From Siccirubricoccus deserti (GTDB lineage Bacteria; Pseudomonadota; Alphaproteobacteria; Acetobacterales; Acetobacteraceae), in assembly GCF_014283215.1 (NCBI RefSeq), contig NZ_JACOMF010000005.1, positions 1 to 64,000 on the forward strand: 64,000 bases of DNA, read 5' to 3'. Position 1 is the first letter of the stretch, and each line of letters begins with the position of its first letter. A program made the position numbers and the translations under genes. Shown piece after piece: positions 1 to 9,170 of this stretch. The notes below the pieces were generated by a model. It saw only the letters and a program-made list of their open reading frames with translations, ran no database searches and was not told the origin of the DNA.

Positions 1-132
1 ATCGGTTGGATCAGCCGCAACCGCCGCCTCGCCCGCGACTTCGAGCGACACTGCCGCATCGCCGCCGCCTTCGTCCGCATGGCAATGATCCGCATCATGC
101 TCCGCCGGCTGGCCAGAAAGCCCTCAGCGTGA
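1..132 (+). mobile_element. IS5-family transposase, C-terminal fragment (cut by window edge)
   Basis: The first 43 codons form an open frame ending in TGA at 130-132. The peptide is basic, with an N-R-R-L-A-R-D-F-E segment followed by a helix ending R-L-A-R-K. This is the typical tail of IS5-group DDE transposases, where a C-terminal helix of this kind follows the catalytic Glu. The catalytic core lies outside the window, so completeness cannot be judged. The next gene starts only 15 bp after the stop, so the right end of the element must lie in or very near the start of the Hint gene. Family recognition rests on the tail pattern only. Confidence 0.6.
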
Positions 133-147
133 ATCGAAACTTCCCGG

Positions 148-1020
148 ATGGGCTCTCAGACCGGTGCCTTCACCATCACCACCTCTGGCGAAAACTACAC
201 CCTCGGCGATAGCGCCTCGGCGGAGACCTTCACCGCTCGCGCCAGCGGCCTGCCGAAAACCTACACCTACCTGGGCCTCGCCTCCACCGACGGCACCTCG
301 GGCTTCTATGCCTCCAACACCACCAACGGCATCACCACCATCTACTACTTCACCAAGCAGACCATTGCCTCCGGTGCTACGGTTACCACCACGCCCGACA
401 CGGTGGGCCCCGGCGGCGCGGACTACACCTTCTGCTTCATGCCCGGCACGCTGATCCGCACCCCGGCCGGCGAGGCGGCGGTCGAGAGCCTCGCCATCGG
501 CGACCTGGTGCTGACCGCCGCCGGCGAGACCCGGCCGATCCGCTGGATCGGGCGCCAGACCGTCTCGGCGCTCTTCGCCGACCCGATCACCAAGCTGCCG
601 GTCCGCATCAAGGCCGGCGCCCTGGCCGAGAACGTGCCGAGCCGCGACCTGCTGGTCTCGCCCGGCCATGCCCTGCTGATCGACGGCGTGCTGATCCAGG
701 CCGGCGCCCTGGTCAACGGCACCAGCATCCTCCGCGACGACAACGTGCCGGCGAATTTCACCTACTACCACATCGAAACCGCCGACCATTCGATCATCCT
801 GGCCGAGAACACCCCGGCCGAGACCTTCGTCGACAACGTCACCCGCGCCAGCTTCGACAACATCCACGAGTATGTGGCGATGTTCGCCGACGCCCCGGCG
901 GTGGAAGAACTCGACCTGCCGCGCGCGCTGTCGCACCGCCAGGTGCCGATGGCGGTCCGCCAGCGCATCGCCGCTCGCGCCGCCGCGATGTTCGGCGCGG
1001 AGGCCGCCGCGGCCGCCTGA
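148..1020 (+). CDS. Hint (Hedgehog/intein) domain-containing protein
   Basis: A 290-residue protein. Residues 1-95 are Thr/Ser/Gly-rich, beta-prone and without a signal peptide. Residues from Cys96 onward ([14 protein letters not shown], then V-E-S-L-x-x-G-D-x-V) match the start of a Hint_2 domain, including the nucleophilic Cys and the first beta strands. The motif S-P-x-H-A-L-L at about residue 171 fits the second conserved block. These proteins are common in Acetobacteraceae and Rhodobacteraceae and are thought to be exported surface or matrix proteins; their substrate is unknown. The ATG has no good ribosome site and the IS5 fragment lies 15 bp upstream, so the original promoter or N-terminus may have been lost. 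A strong terminator follows. Confidence 0.85.
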   Translation: MGSQTGAFTITTSGENYTLGDSASAETFTARASGLPKTYTYLGLASTDGTSGFYASNTTNGITTIYYFTKQTIASGATVTTTPDTVGPGGADYTFCFMPGTLIRTPAGEAAVESLAIGDLVLTAAGETRPIRWIGRQTVSALFADPITKLPVRIKAGALAENVPSRDLLVSPGHALLIDGVLIQAGALVNGTSILRDDNVPANFTYYHIETADHSIILAENTPAETFVDNVTRASFDNIHEYVAMFADAPAVEELDLPRALSHRQVPMAVRQRIAARAAAMFGAEAAAAA

Positions 1021-1043
1021 GCGCATCCGCCGGACCAGAACAA

Positions 1044-1076
1044 GGGCGGCCCGCCATGCGTGGGCCGCCCTTTTTT
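1044..1076 (+). terminator. Rho-independent terminator after the Hint gene
   Basis: A perfect 9-bp stem, GGGCGGCCC (1044-1052) with GGGCCGCCC (1062-1070), encloses a 9-nt loop and is followed directly by six T residues (1071-1076). It lies 24 bp after the stop of the Hint gene and separates it from the ATPase gene. This is the textbook form of an intrinsic terminator. Confidence 0.93.
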
Positions 1077-1129
1077 GCTGCGCGCCCGCCGCCCTATATC
1101 CGGGGCAGCGGAGCGGGGAGCGAAGGCCG

Positions 1130-2734
1130 ATGTCGGAGACAATTCTGCTGGGGGCCGGCGAGCGCCCCTGCACCTTGCTGCTCTCCCGCGCCAATCGCCA
1201 CGGGCTGATCGCCGGCGCCACCGGCACCGGCAAGACCGTCACCCTGCAGACCCTGGCGGAGGGCTTCTCCCGCGCCGGCGTCCCGGTGTTCTGCGCCGAC
1301 ATCAAGGGCGACCTCTCCGGCCTCGCCGAAGCCGGGCGATCCAACCCCAAGATCGAGCAGCGGGCGCATGAGCTCGGCGAGGCGGATTTCGCCTATGAAC
1401 CCTCTCCGGCGGTGTTCTGGGACGTCTTCGGCCAGCAGGGCCATCCGCTGCGCGCAACGGTGGCGGAAATGGGCCCGGTGCTACTCGCCCGGATGCTGGA
1501 ACTGAACGAGACGCAGGAGGGGGTGCTCAGCATCGCCTTCGCCCTGGCCGATGACGAAGGGCTGCTGCTGCTCGACTTCAAGGACCTGCGCGCCATCCTC
1601 AGCCATGTCGCCGATCGCGCGGCGGAGCTGGGCACCGCCTATGGCAATGTCAGCAAGGCCACGGTCGGCACCATCCAGCGCCGCCTGCTGATGCTGGAAC
1701 AGGCCGGCGGCGAGCAATTCTTCGGCGAACCGGCGCTCGCGCTGGCCGACCTGATGCTCGTCACCCCGGATGGCCGCGGCGCGGTGAACGTGCTGGCCGC
1801 CGACAAGCTGATCGCCTCCCCCCGGCTCTACGCCACCTTCCTGCTCTGGCTGCTGTCGGAACTGTTCGAGGAACTGCCGGAGGTCGGCGACCTGCCGAAG
1901 CCGAAGCTCGTCTTCTTCTTCGACGAGGCGCATCTGCTGTTCCGCGACGCGCCGCGGGCGCTGGTCGAGAAGGTGGAGACGGTGGTGCGGCTGATCCGCT
2001 CCAAGGGCGTCGGCATCTATTTCGTCACCCAGAACCCGCTGGACCTGCCGGCGGCGGTGCTCGGCCAGCTCGGCAACCGGGTGCAGCACGCGCTGCGCGC
2101 CTTCACCCCGGCCGAGCAGAAGGCGGTGCGCGCCGCCGCCGAGACCTTCCGCCCCAACCCAAGGCTGCGGGTGGAGGCGGTGATCGGCGAACTCGGCGTG
2201 GGGGAGGCGCTGGTCTCCACCCTGCAGGCCGATGGCACGCCGAGCCCGGTGGAGCGTGCCCGCATCCTGCCGCCGCGCGGCCGGATCGGTGCCCTGACTG
2301 CCGAGGAGCGCGCGGCGATCATCGACCGCAGCCCGCTGGCCGGGCATTACGACACGGCGGTGGACCGCGAGAGCGCCTATGAGCATTTGGTCGGCCGCAC
2401 CACCGCCGCGCCGGCCGAGGGGCCGCGCCGCACCGGCGGCGCCCCGGTCCGCAGCGGCAACCCCTGGGGCGGCGCCGCCCTGCCGCCCCGGCCGCTGCCG
2501 CCGGTGCCGCCGCCCACACCCCGCGGCAGCCGCATTCCGCAGCTCCCCCAGGGCCAAGCGGGCGGCGGGCTCGGTGGCATGCTGGGCGATATTCTCACCG
2601 GCCGTGGCGGCAAGCGGGAAGGGGTGGCGGAATCCATGGCGAAATCGGTCGCCCGCAGCATGGGCAGCTCGGTCGGGCGGCAGATCGGCAATGCGGTGCT
2701 GCGCGGGGTGCTGGGATCGATCCTGAAGCGGTAG
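1130..2734 (+). CDS. HerA-like ATPase, DUF853 family
   Basis: A 534-residue P-loop ATPase. Walker A is GATGTGKT at residues 29-36. A Walker B-like segment, K-L-V-F-F-F-D-E-A-H, lies at about residues 259-268, and an arginine-rich sensor region (VRLIRSKGVGIYFVTQNP) follows. The order and spacing match the DUF853/HerA-FtsK-like family, often called YjgR, whose substrate is unproven. A low-complexity Pro/Gly/Ala stretch occupies about residues 435-490, and a small amphipathic Gly/Ser/Arg tail ends the protein, as in YjgR. I chose the ATG at 1130 because the family begins just before the P-loop; the frame is open further upstream but only as a shadow of the Hint gene. Confidence 0.88.
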   Translation: MSETILLGAGERPCTLLLSRANRHGLIAGATGTGKTVTLQTLAEGFSRAGVPVFCADIKGDLSGLAEAGRSNPKIEQRAHELGEADFAYEPSPAVFWDVFGQQGHPLRATVAEMGPVLLARMLELNETQEGVLSIAFALADDEGLLLLDFKDLRAILSHVADRAAELGTAYGNVSKATVGTIQRRLLMLEQAGGEQFFGEPALALADLMLVTPDGRGAVNVLAADKLIASPRLYATFLLWLLSELFEELPEVGDLPKPKLVFFFDEAHLLFRDAPRALVEKVETVVRLIRSKGVGIYFVTQNPLDLPAAVLGQLGNRVQHALRAFTPAEQKAVRAAAETFRPNPRLRVEAVIGELGVGEALVSTLQADGTPSPVERARILPPRGRIGALTAEERAAIIDRSPLAGHYDTAVDRESAYEHLVGRTTAAPAEGPRRTGGAPVRSGNPWGGAALPPRPLPPVPPPTPRGSRIPQLPQGQAGGGLGGMLGDILTGRGGKREGVAESMAKSVARSMGSSVGRQIGNAVLRGVLGSILKR

Positions 2735-2812
2735 CTGCCCGGCCCAAGCATGGCCGGGGCGCCGTGCCCAGGGTTGGAAGCCCGGGCCGGACGGGGCATA
2801 TCTGCGCCCGTG

Positions 2813-3640
2813 ATGGTTCCCTTCCGCAAGATGCACGGCCTCGGCAACGACTTCGTCGTGCTGGATGCGCGCGCGACCCCGCTGCCGATCACTCCCGGCC
2901 GCGCCGCCGCCATCGCCGACCGCCGGCGCGGCATCGGCTGCGACCAGTTCATCGTGCTGGAGCCCGGCCGGGACGGGGCCGATGTCTTCATGCGCATCCG
3001 CAATCCGGACGGCTCCGAATCCGGCGCCTGCGGCAACGCCACCCGCTGCGTCGCCTCGCTGGTGGCGGCGGAGGCGGGGCGGGACCGCGTGGTGGTCCGC
3101 ACCATTGCCGGCGACCTGCCGGTGGAGGCGCTGCCCGGGGGGCTGTGGCGGGCCGACATGGGCCCGGCCCGGCTCGGCTGGCAGGAGGTGCCGCTGGCGG
3201 CCGAGATGGACACGCTGCACCTGCCGCTGACCCGTGGCGTGCTGGCCGAGCCCGCCGCCTGCTCCATGGGCAACCCGCACGCGACCTTCTTCGTGCCGGA
3301 TTTGGATGCGGTGCCGGTGGAGGTGCTTGGCCCCTCATTGGAACACGACCCGATCTTTCCCGAGCGGGCCAATATCGGCTTCGTCCAGGTGCTGGACCCC
3401 GCGCACATCCGCCTCACGGTCTGGGAGCGCGGCGCCGGGCTGACCCTCGCCTGCGGCTCCGGCGCCTGCGCCGCGCTGGTGAATGCGGCGCGGCGCGGGC
3501 TGACCGGGCGGCACGCCACCGTCGCCCTGCCCGGCGGCGAGCTGGTGATCGAATGGCGTGACGACGGCCATGTGCTGATGACCGGCCCGGTCGCCACCGC
3601 CTTCACTGGCAGCCTCGACCTCGCGGCCTACGGCGCATGA
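2813..3640 (+). CDS. dapF: Diaminopimelate epimerase
   Basis: A 275-residue protein that interconverts LL- and meso-diaminopimelate in lysine and peptidoglycan synthesis, in the cytoplasm. The N-terminus has the family signature [13 protein letters not shown]. The catalytic cysteine pair sits in S-G-A-C-G-N-A-T-R (Cys73) and A-C-G-S-G-A-C (Cys214), so the cofactor-independent two-base site is intact. Length is normal for the family. The ATG at 2813 is preferred over the upstream in-frame start at 2750 because homologues start about six residues before the KMHGLGN motif. The stop overlaps the start of mtaB by four bases (ATGA), giving a translationally coupled operon. Confidence 0.97.
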   Translation: MVPFRKMHGLGNDFVVLDARATPLPITPGRAAAIADRRRGIGCDQFIVLEPGRDGADVFMRIRNPDGSESGACGNATRCVASLVAAEAGRDRVVVRTIAGDLPVEALPGGLWRADMGPARLGWQEVPLAAEMDTLHLPLTRGVLAEPAACSMGNPHATFFVPDLDAVPVEVLGPSLEHDPIFPERANIGFVQVLDPAHIRLTVWERGAGLTLACGSGACAALVNAARRGLTGRHATVALPGGELVIEWRDDGHVLMTGPVATAFTGSLDLAAYGA

Positions 3641-4935
3641 CCGCACCCGGCGCGGCCCGCGATCCGGTCGAGGTGCTGACCTTCGGCTGCCGCCTCAATA
3701 CCTATGAATCGGAGGGCATGCGGGCCTTGGCGACTGCGGCCGGCCATGACCGAACCATCGTCGTCAACACCTGCGCCGTCACCGCCGAGGCCGAGCGCCA
3801 GGCCCGCCAGGCGATCCGCCGCGCCGCCCGCGACAACCCCGGCACCCCCATCATTGTCACCGGCTGCGCCGCGCAGATCGCGCCAGACCGTTGGTCCACC
3901 CTGCCCGGCGTCACCCGCGTCATCGGCAATGCCGAGAAGCTGAAGCCCGAGAGCTGGGCGCTGGACGCCCCACCCGCCCCGGTCTCCGACATCATGGCGG
4001 CAACCGAGACGGCGGCGCATCTCGTCACGGAGTTCGCCGGCCGCGCCCGCGCCTTCGTCCAGGTGCAGCAGGGCTGCGATCACCGCTGCACCTTCTGCGT
4101 CATCCCCTATGGCCGCGGCCCGTCGCGCAGCGTCCCCGTAGGCGCCATCGTTGAGCAGGTGCGCACCCTGGTGGCCCATGGCTACCGCGAGGTGGTGCTG
4201 ACCGGCGTCGACATCACCAGCTATGGTCCTGACCTGCCCGGCACCCCCACTCTCGGCCAGATGATCCGCCGCCTGCTGGCGCTGGTGCCGGAGCTGCCGC
4301 GGCTCCGGCTCTCCTCGCTCGACCCGGTCGAGATCGACCCAGACCTTTGGCGGTTGATCGAGGCGGAGCCGCGGCTGATGCCGCATCTGCATCTTTCGCT
4401 GCAGCACGGCGCCGACCTGATCCTGAAGCGGATGAAGCGGCGGCATTTGCGCGCCGATGCGCTGGCGGTCGCCCGCCGCGCCCGGGCGGCGCGGCCGGAC
4501 ATCGCCTTCGGTGCCGATCTCATCGCCGGCTTCCCGACCGAGACCGAGGCGGCCTTCGCCGAGACGCTCGATCTGGTGGCGGCGATGGAACTCACCTTCC
4601 TGCACGTCTTTCCCTACTCCGAGCGGCCGGGCACCCCGGCCGCCCGCATGCCGCAACTGCCGGTGCCGCTGCGGCGGGAACGCGCCGCCCGGCTGCGCGC
4701 CGCGGGCCAGGCCAGCGCCGCCCGCTTCTACGGGACGCGGCTGGAGGCGGCTCGGTCGGGAGGGGAGGAAGCCGTGCTGTTCGAGCGTGAGGACCGCGGC
4801 CACACCGCGCATTTCGCCCCGCTGCGGCTGGTGGGCGGCAGCGCCGCGCCCGGCGAGTTGCGCCTGGTCCGTGTCACCGGCGCCGATGCGGAGGGGCTGC
4901 TGGCCGAGGTGGCGCCGCGGATGGGGCAGAGCTGA
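3637..4935 (+). CDS. mtaB: tRNA (N6-threonylcarbamoyladenosine(37)-C2)-methylthiotransferase
   Basis: A 432-residue radical-SAM methylthiotransferase that converts t6A to ms2t6A at position 37 of tRNAs. The N-terminal UPF0004 domain has its three iron-sulfur cysteines at Cys18 (TFGCRLN), Cys46 (NTCAVT) and Cys77. The radical-SAM cluster is C-x3-C-x2-C at residues 147, 151 and 154 ([16 protein letters not shown]). The MtaB assignment over MiaB rests on the GCRLN motif and the GRGPSRS continuation. A TRAM-like C-terminus is present. It overlaps dapF by four bases and ftsY by one base (TGATG), so the three genes are almost certainly cotranscribed. Confidence 0.95.
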   Translation: MTAPGAARDPVEVLTFGCRLNTYESEGMRALATAAGHDRTIVVNTCAVTAEAERQARQAIRRAARDNPGTPIIVTGCAAQIAPDRWSTLPGVTRVIGNAEKLKPESWALDAPPAPVSDIMAATETAAHLVTEFAGRARAFVQVQQGCDHRCTFCVIPYGRGPSRSVPVGAIVEQVRTLVAHGYREVVLTGVDITSYGPDLPGTPTLGQMIRRLLALVPELPRLRLSSLDPVEIDPDLWRLIEAEPRLMPHLHLSLQHGADLILKRMKRRHLRADALAVARRARAARPDIAFGADLIAGFPTETEAAFAETLDLVAAMELTFLHVFPYSERPGTPAARMPQLPVPLRRERAARLRAAGQASAARFYGTRLEAARSGGEEAVLFEREDRGHTAHFAPLRLVGGSAAPGELRLVRVTGADAEGLLAEVAPRMGQS

Positions 4936-6218
4936 TGGCATTGCGAGACTGGATCGGCCGGCTGCGCGGCAAGGAGGCGCCGCCGCCTGCCGAAGCGCCG
5001 CTGACCTCCCCGCCCGGCCAGCCGCCGGCGCCGGTCCCGCCACAGGGCATGCCGACCGCGCCGCCGGTCGCCGCGCCCGACATCCCGGTGCCGCCGCAGC
5101 CAGCGAAGCCGCCGCCCTTCGCCGCGCCAAGCCCGCTCACCCGGGTCGGCGCGGAGCCCAGCCCGCCGCCCCAGCCCGTCATCGACCACGAGCTGCCGCC
5201 GCAGGATGACGAAGGCGCGCTGCGCGAGGTGGAGGCGCGCGAGGCGGTCCCCGCGCCGCCGCCACAGCCCACGGAACCGCAGGGCGAGGCGGAGCAGAAG
5301 ACCGGCTGGTTCGCCCGCCTCAGGTCCGGGCTGTCGCGCTCCACCGCCAAGCTGACCGACAGCGTCACCTCGCTGTTCCGCAAGCGCCGGCTGGACGAGG
5401 CGGCGCTGGAGGAGCTGGAGGAGATGCTGATCGGCGCCGATCTCGGCGTCGCCGCCGCTGGCCGCATCGTCGAGGGCTTCCGCAAGACCCGCTTCGGCAA
5501 GGAAGTGACCGACGAGGAGGTGAAGGCGGCGCTGGCCGAGGAGATCGCCGCCATCCTCGCCCCGGTCGCCAGCCCGATGCCGCTCGACCCCACGCGGGCG
5601 CCGCATGTGGTGCTGGTGGTCGGCGTCAACGGCACCGGCAAGACCACCACCATCGCCAAGCTCGGCCAGCAGTACCGCGAGCAGGGGCTGCGCACCGCCT
5701 TCGTCGCCGGCGACACCTTCCGCGCCGCGGCGGTGGAGCAGTTGCAGATCTGGGCCGACCGCACCGGCGCCAAGGTCCATGTCCCGGCGAAACAGGGCGC
5801 CGACGCCGCGGGCCTCGCCTTCGATGCGCTCTCGGCAGCACGGGGTGACGGCACGGATGTGCTGCTGGTCGATACCGCTGGCCGGCTGCACAACAAGTCA
5901 GCGCTGATGGAGGAATTGCGCAAGGTCATCCGGGTGATGCGGCGCGTCGATGACAGTGCGCCGCATTCGGTGCTGCTGGTGCTGGATGCGACCACCGGCC
6001 AGAACGCCATCCAGCAGGCCAAGGTGTTCAAGGAGATGGTGAACGTCAGCGGCCTTGCCGTGACCAAGCTGGACGGCTCGGCCAAGGGCGGCGTGGTGGT
6101 GGCGCTGGCGCAGGAATTCGGCCTGCCGGTGCATTTCGTCGGCGTCGGCGAGAAGGCCGCCGACCTGCGGCCGTTCGAGGCACGGGATTTCGCCCGCAGC
6201 CTAGTCGGGCTGGAATGA
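4935..6218 (+). CDS. ftsY: Signal recognition particle receptor FtsY
   Basis: A 427-residue GTPase that docks SRP-ribosome complexes at the inner membrane. The first about 120 residues are a Pro/Ala/Glu-rich membrane-targeting A domain, followed by the N domain helices and the G domain. The P-loop is G-V-N-G-T-G-K-T-T-T near residue 230. The D-T-A-G-R motif is near residue 313, T-K-L-D-G is near the C-terminus, and the protein ends with R-P-F-E-A-R-D-F-A-R as in other FtsY proteins. The start overlaps the mtaB stop by one base. The stop overlaps the next small gene by four bases. Confidence 0.97.
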   Translation: MALRDWIGRLRGKEAPPPAEAPLTSPPGQPPAPVPPQGMPTAPPVAAPDIPVPPQPAKPPPFAAPSPLTRVGAEPSPPPQPVIDHELPPQDDEGALREVEAREAVPAPPPQPTEPQGEAEQKTGWFARLRSGLSRSTAKLTDSVTSLFRKRRLDEAALEELEEMLIGADLGVAAAGRIVEGFRKTRFGKEVTDEEVKAALAEEIAAILAPVASPMPLDPTRAPHVVLVVGVNGTGKTTTIAKLGQQYREQGLRTAFVAGDTFRAAAVEQLQIWADRTGAKVHVPAKQGADAAGLAFDALSAARGDGTDVLLVDTAGRLHNKSALMEELRKVIRVMRRVDDSAPHSVLLVLDATTGQNAIQQAKVFKEMVNVSGLAVTKLDGSAKGGVVVALAQEFGLPVHFVGVGEKAADLRPFEARDFARSLVGLE

Positions 6219-6733
6219 GCCCGGCGCGCCGCCTGGCCCTGGCCGCCGGCGCGCTGCTTGTCGCCGCCGCCGCCATGGCACAGGATCTGCCGCCGCCGAC
6301 GGCCGCCACCGCCAGCGCCTTCATCGACATCGTGCCGACCGAGGGGCGGGTACCGGTGCGGCTGGCCGTCGCGCATGTGGTCCGCATCGGCCGGGTCGAG
6401 GGCCATACGGTGATCGACACCACCGCCTGGGTGCAGCAGCGGACGGTGGAGCCGGTGGAGTCGGTCGCCCGCCGGCTCACCGCCGCCGGCCAGCGGCTAA
6501 TCGCCCTGACCGATCTGAACGGCGCGCGGATCTACCTGGCGACCAATCGCGTCGTGCTGGTGCGCGATTCGCAGGAACGCCATGCGGCGGGCGCCCGCGC
6601 CGCCATCGTCATGGTCGGGCTGCGGTTCAACACCGACATCGCGGTGCGCGAATCGCCGGATGAGGTGATGGCAGCCCTGCGCCAGGCAGCCGGGCCGTTG
6701 GAGATCCCGGCCGCTGGCCAGCCCGCCCGCTGA
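6215..6733 (+). CDS. Exported protein of unknown function
   Basis: A 172-residue protein with a clear signal peptide: a basic n-region (SPARR), an Ala/Leu core and a probable cleavage after A-M-A in residues 20-22. The mature part is beta-rich, with a short repeat of V-R-I-G-R-V-E-G and a segment reading L-T-D-L-N-G-A-R-I-Y-L-A. I do not recognise a family. It is coupled to ftsY by a four-base ATGA overlap, so it is probably the last gene of the dapF-mtaB-ftsY operon. It is likely periplasmic. Confidence 0.75.
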   Translation: MSPARRLALAAGALLVAAAAMAQDLPPPTAATASAFIDIVPTEGRVPVRLAVAHVVRIGRVEGHTVIDTTAWVQQRTVEPVESVARRLTAAGQRLIALTDLNGARIYLATNRVVLVRDSQERHAAGARAAIVMVGLRFNTDIAVRESPDEVMAALRQAAGPLEIPAAGQPAR

Positions 6734-6807
6734 TCCCGGCGCGGCCGCCTTCCCACGCCCCGGCCCGCTGGGGTTGCCCCCATTCACCACAACGGAGGCC
6801 CTCCGCC

Positions 6808-7383
6808 ATGCCCGATTCCGCCCCGGTCAGCCGCTACCCCGTGCCGCGGCTTGAGGAGATGCCGGAGGACATCCGCGCCCGCATTCTGAAGGTGCAGGAG
6901 AAATCCGGCTTCATCCCCAACGTCTTCCTGATGCTGGCCTACCGGCCGGAGGAATTCCGCGCCTTCATGGCCTATCACGACACGCTGATGGACAAGCCGG
7001 AGGGGCTGACCAAGGCGGAGCGGGAGATGATCGTCGTCGCCGTCTCCTCGCTCAACCAGTGCCAGTACTGCGTCATCGCGCATGGCGCGATCCTCCGCAT
7101 CCGGGCGAGGAACCCGCTGATCGCCGACCAGATCGCCGCCAATTTCCGCAAGGCCGACATCACCCCGAAGCAGAAGGCGATGCTGGAATTCGCGCTGAAG
7201 GTGACGCAGCGCGCCAATGAGGTGGAGGAGGCCGACAGCGAGGCGTTGCGTGCCTTGGGCTTCTCCGCCGACGAGATCTGGGACATCGCCGCCATCGCCG
7301 CCTTCTTCGGCATGTCGAACCGGCTGGCGAATTTCACCAGCCTCAGGCCCAATGACGAATTCTACGGCATGGGCAGGGGCTGA
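6808..7383 (+). CDS. Peroxidase-related protein, AhpD/carboxymuconolactone decarboxylase-like
   Basis: A 191-residue all-helical protein. The redox motif Cys85-x-x-Cys88 followed by His92 (QCQYCVIAHG) is the CMD/AhpD signature for alkylhydroperoxidase-like disulfide chemistry. Length and the N-terminal P-R-x-E-E-M-P-E-D-I-R segment fit the uncharacterised peroxidase-related subfamily. A good ribosome site (GGAGG) lies upstream. The creatininase-family gene starts 5 bp after its stop, so the two are probably cotranscribed. The physiological substrate is unknown. Confidence 0.88.
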   Translation: MPDSAPVSRYPVPRLEEMPEDIRARILKVQEKSGFIPNVFLMLAYRPEEFRAFMAYHDTLMDKPEGLTKAEREMIVVAVSSLNQCQYCVIAHGAILRIRARNPLIADQIAANFRKADITPKQKAMLEFALKVTQRANEVEEADSEALRALGFSADEIWDIAAIAAFFGMSNRLANFTSLRPNDEFYGMGRG

Positions 7384-7388
7384 CACCG

Positions 7389-8186
7389 ATGACCGAGATC
7401 CGCTGGGACCGCATGACCGCGCCGGAGCTGAAGGCGCTGGCGGCGCGGGAGGCGCTGGTGGTGCTGCCGATCGGCAGCCTGGAGCAGCATGGCCCGCACC
7501 TTCCGGTTTGGACCGACAGCGTCTGCGCCCATGAGATCGCGCTGCGCGCCGCCGCGGCGGTGGCGGAGGATACGCCCATTGCCGTGCTGCCGCCGCTCTG
7601 GCTCGGCCTCTCGGAGCATCACCTGCCCTTCGGTGGCACCATCACCCTGGACCATGCGACCTTCCAGGCGGTGCTGCGCTGCGTGGTGCGGTCGCTGCTG
7701 GCGGATGGCTTCAAGCGGCTGCTGATCGTCAACGGGCATGGCGGCAACATCGACCCGCTGGCGGTCGCCTCCCGCGAGCTGGCGGTGGAATTCGGCATCC
7801 CGATCGTCGTCACCACCTGGCCCCATCTGGCGCCGAAGGAGATCGGCGCCATCCTGACGACGCAGCCCGGCATCCAGCACGCCTGCGAGGGCGAGACCAG
7901 CCTCTGGCTGGCGCTGGATGGGGCGCAGGTGCGGCAGGACAAGCTGGCCGAGACCATCTCCAATCCGCCGCCTAGCCCGCCCGCCGGCATGGTCCGCTTC
8001 TGGTCCTTCGAGGAGCGGGCGCCGCGCACCGGGGTCCGTGGCGACCCGCGTGCCGCGACGGCGGAGAAGGGCGAGGCCATCCTCGCTGCCGTCACCACCG
8101 CGCTGGCGGCAGCAATCCGCGATCCGCTGCTGTGGAGCGTGCCGGACCCGGTCTGGGCGCCGGGCCGCGCCCAGCGGGATCAGTAA
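7389..8186 (+). CDS. Creatininase-family amidohydrolase
   Basis: A 265-residue protein with the metal-binding motifs of the creatininase/MftE-like fold. PIGSLEQHGPHLPVWTD supplies Glu32, His34 and Asp43; N-G-H-G-G-N lies at about residues 115-120; and H-A-C-E-G-E-T-S supplies the later Glu. Members hydrolyse cyclic or linear amides such as creatinine or formamidopyrimidines. The specific substrate cannot be read from the sequence. It starts 5 bp after the AhpD-like gene and runs tail-to-tail against the NUDIX gene at 8200. Confidence 0.88.
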   Translation: MTEIRWDRMTAPELKALAAREALVVLPIGSLEQHGPHLPVWTDSVCAHEIALRAAAAVAEDTPIAVLPPLWLGLSEHHLPFGGTITLDHATFQAVLRCVVRSLLADGFKRLLIVNGHGGNIDPLAVASRELAVEFGIPIVVTTWPHLAPKEIGAILTTQPGIQHACEGETSLWLALDGAQVRQDKLAETISNPPPSPPAGMVRFWSFEERAPRTGVRGDPRAATAEKGEAILAAVTTALAAAIRDPLLWSVPDPVWAPGRAQRDQ

Positions 8187-8199
8187 GGGAAGCCCAGCC

Positions 8200-8748
8200 T
8201 CACAGCCCTGCCGGCTGCGGCAGCGGGCGGGTGCCGCGGGCATCCTCCGGCGGGTTGGTCGCTGGCGCTGCCAGCGGCTTGCCCGCCATCTCCTGCCAGC
8301 GGGTCAGTGCCCAGCGGGCGGAGGGGAAGGCGATTTCCGCCCAGGGGATCTCCTCCCAGCCGAACAGCCGCACCTCCAGGCTTTCCGGCCCGGCGGCGAA
8401 GCCTGGCTCGGCGAAGCCGGCGCGAAAGATGACCTGCACCTGGCCGAGCCGGGCGATGGAATAGACCGCCAGCACGCCCTCCAGCGCGATGCGGACCTGG
8501 GCTTCCTCCCAGGCTTCGCGCCGGGCGCCTTCCTCCACCGTCTCGCCCATTTCCATGAAGCCGGCCGGCAGGGTCCAGAAGCCGCGGCGCGGCTCGATGG
8601 CGCGGCGGCAGAGCAGGATGCGGCCTTCGGCGGAGACGACGCTGCCGACGACGATCTTTGGGTTCTCATAGGCAATGAAGCCGCAATCCGGGCAGGTCAG
8701 CCGTTCGCGGTCATCGCCATCCGGGATGGCGCGGATGAAGGCAGGCAT
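8200..8748 (-). CDS. NUDIX hydrolase with N-terminal zinc-ribbon remnant
   Basis: A 182-residue protein. The N-terminal CPDCGFIAYENPKIVVG segment is the ribbon-to-NUDIX junction of the ADP-ribose/NAD pyrophosphatase-like group. The NUDIX box runs from G-F-M-E-M-G-E-T through the R-E-A-W-E-E helix. Only one Cys pair is present in the chosen reading, so the zinc ribbon may be incomplete. I start at the ATG at 8748, just ahead of the ribbon; the frame stays open to an ATG at 8856, whose extra Pro/Ala-rich residues look non-genuine. The substrate is not predictable beyond a nucleoside diphosphate derivative. Confidence 0.85.
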   Translation of the reverse strand: MPAFIRAIPDGDDRERLTCPDCGFIAYENPKIVVGSVVSAEGRILLCRRAIEPRRGFWTLPAGFMEMGETVEEGARREAWEEAQVRIALEGVLAVYSIARLGQVQVIFRAGFAEPGFAAGPESLEVRLFGWEEIPWAEIAFPSARWALTRWQEMAGKPLAAPATNPPEDARGTRPLPQPAGL

Positions 8749-8858
8749 GCCAGGACGATGGGCGGGTGCGGGCGCCGGCGCAAGTCCGGCGCTGCTGGGG
8801 CTGCCGAGGTCCTGGACGGCTGGCAGAGGGTTGAGCAGGGGCGGATCGCCCGCCATCG

Positions 8859-8940
8859 GTCATGCGCGGGCTTGACCCGCGCATTCGCCTCCGCTGTGAA
8901 AACCCGGGTTGGATGGCCCAATCAAATCCGGCCATGACGG
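8859..8940 (+). repeat. Dispersed palindromic repeat, copy A
   Basis: An 82-bp element upstream of the NUDIX gene. It begins with a 9-bp stem, ATGCGCGGG (8862-8870) and CCCGCGCAT (8876-8884), with loop CTTGA, and ends with GGCCATGACGG. About 80% of it by eye aligns with the reverse complement of copy B (15852-15936), and its two ends align with copy C (45785-45867). The layout, with hairpin-forming ends and an outer G-T-C-A-T/A-T-G-A-C boundary, is that of a REP/BIME-like or small MITE-like intergenic element. Confidence 0.75.
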
Positions 8941-8963
8941 GCTGCGCGCGGCTGGCCGGGCGG

Positions 8964-9170
8964 TCAGACCCGCAGGTCGAGCAGTGAGCCGCGCGGCGTG
9001 GGACGGTTCGGTGGCGGCGGGACGGTTTCCAATGTGCGTTGCTGCGGCCCGGTGTCGCCGCCGGGGGTGGGCGCGATGCCGCGTACCGGCTGGGCGCGCT
9101 CGGGGCCGTTGACGGGCGGCGTGCCGCCGATTCCGGAGGTGAAGGCCGCCAGGGAGTTCGTCGCGATCAT
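8964..9170 (-). CDS. Small Pro/Gly-rich protein of unknown function
   Basis: A 68-residue reading starting MIATNSLAAFTSGIGG; an alternative ATG at 9182 adds MVLR. It is Pro/Gly-rich, has no membrane segment, and ends R-G-S-L-L-D-L-R-V. The longer frame back to 9278 is arginine-rich and unlikely to be translated. An AT-richer stretch at about 9303-9360 lies upstream and may hold its promoter. I believe it is real because its composition differs from the antisense frames and the C-terminus looks designed, but there is no recognised family. Confidence 0.5.
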   Translation of the reverse strand: MIATNSLAAFTSGIGGTPPVNGPERAQPVRGIAPTPGGDTGPQQRTLETVPPPPNRPTPRGSLLDLRV

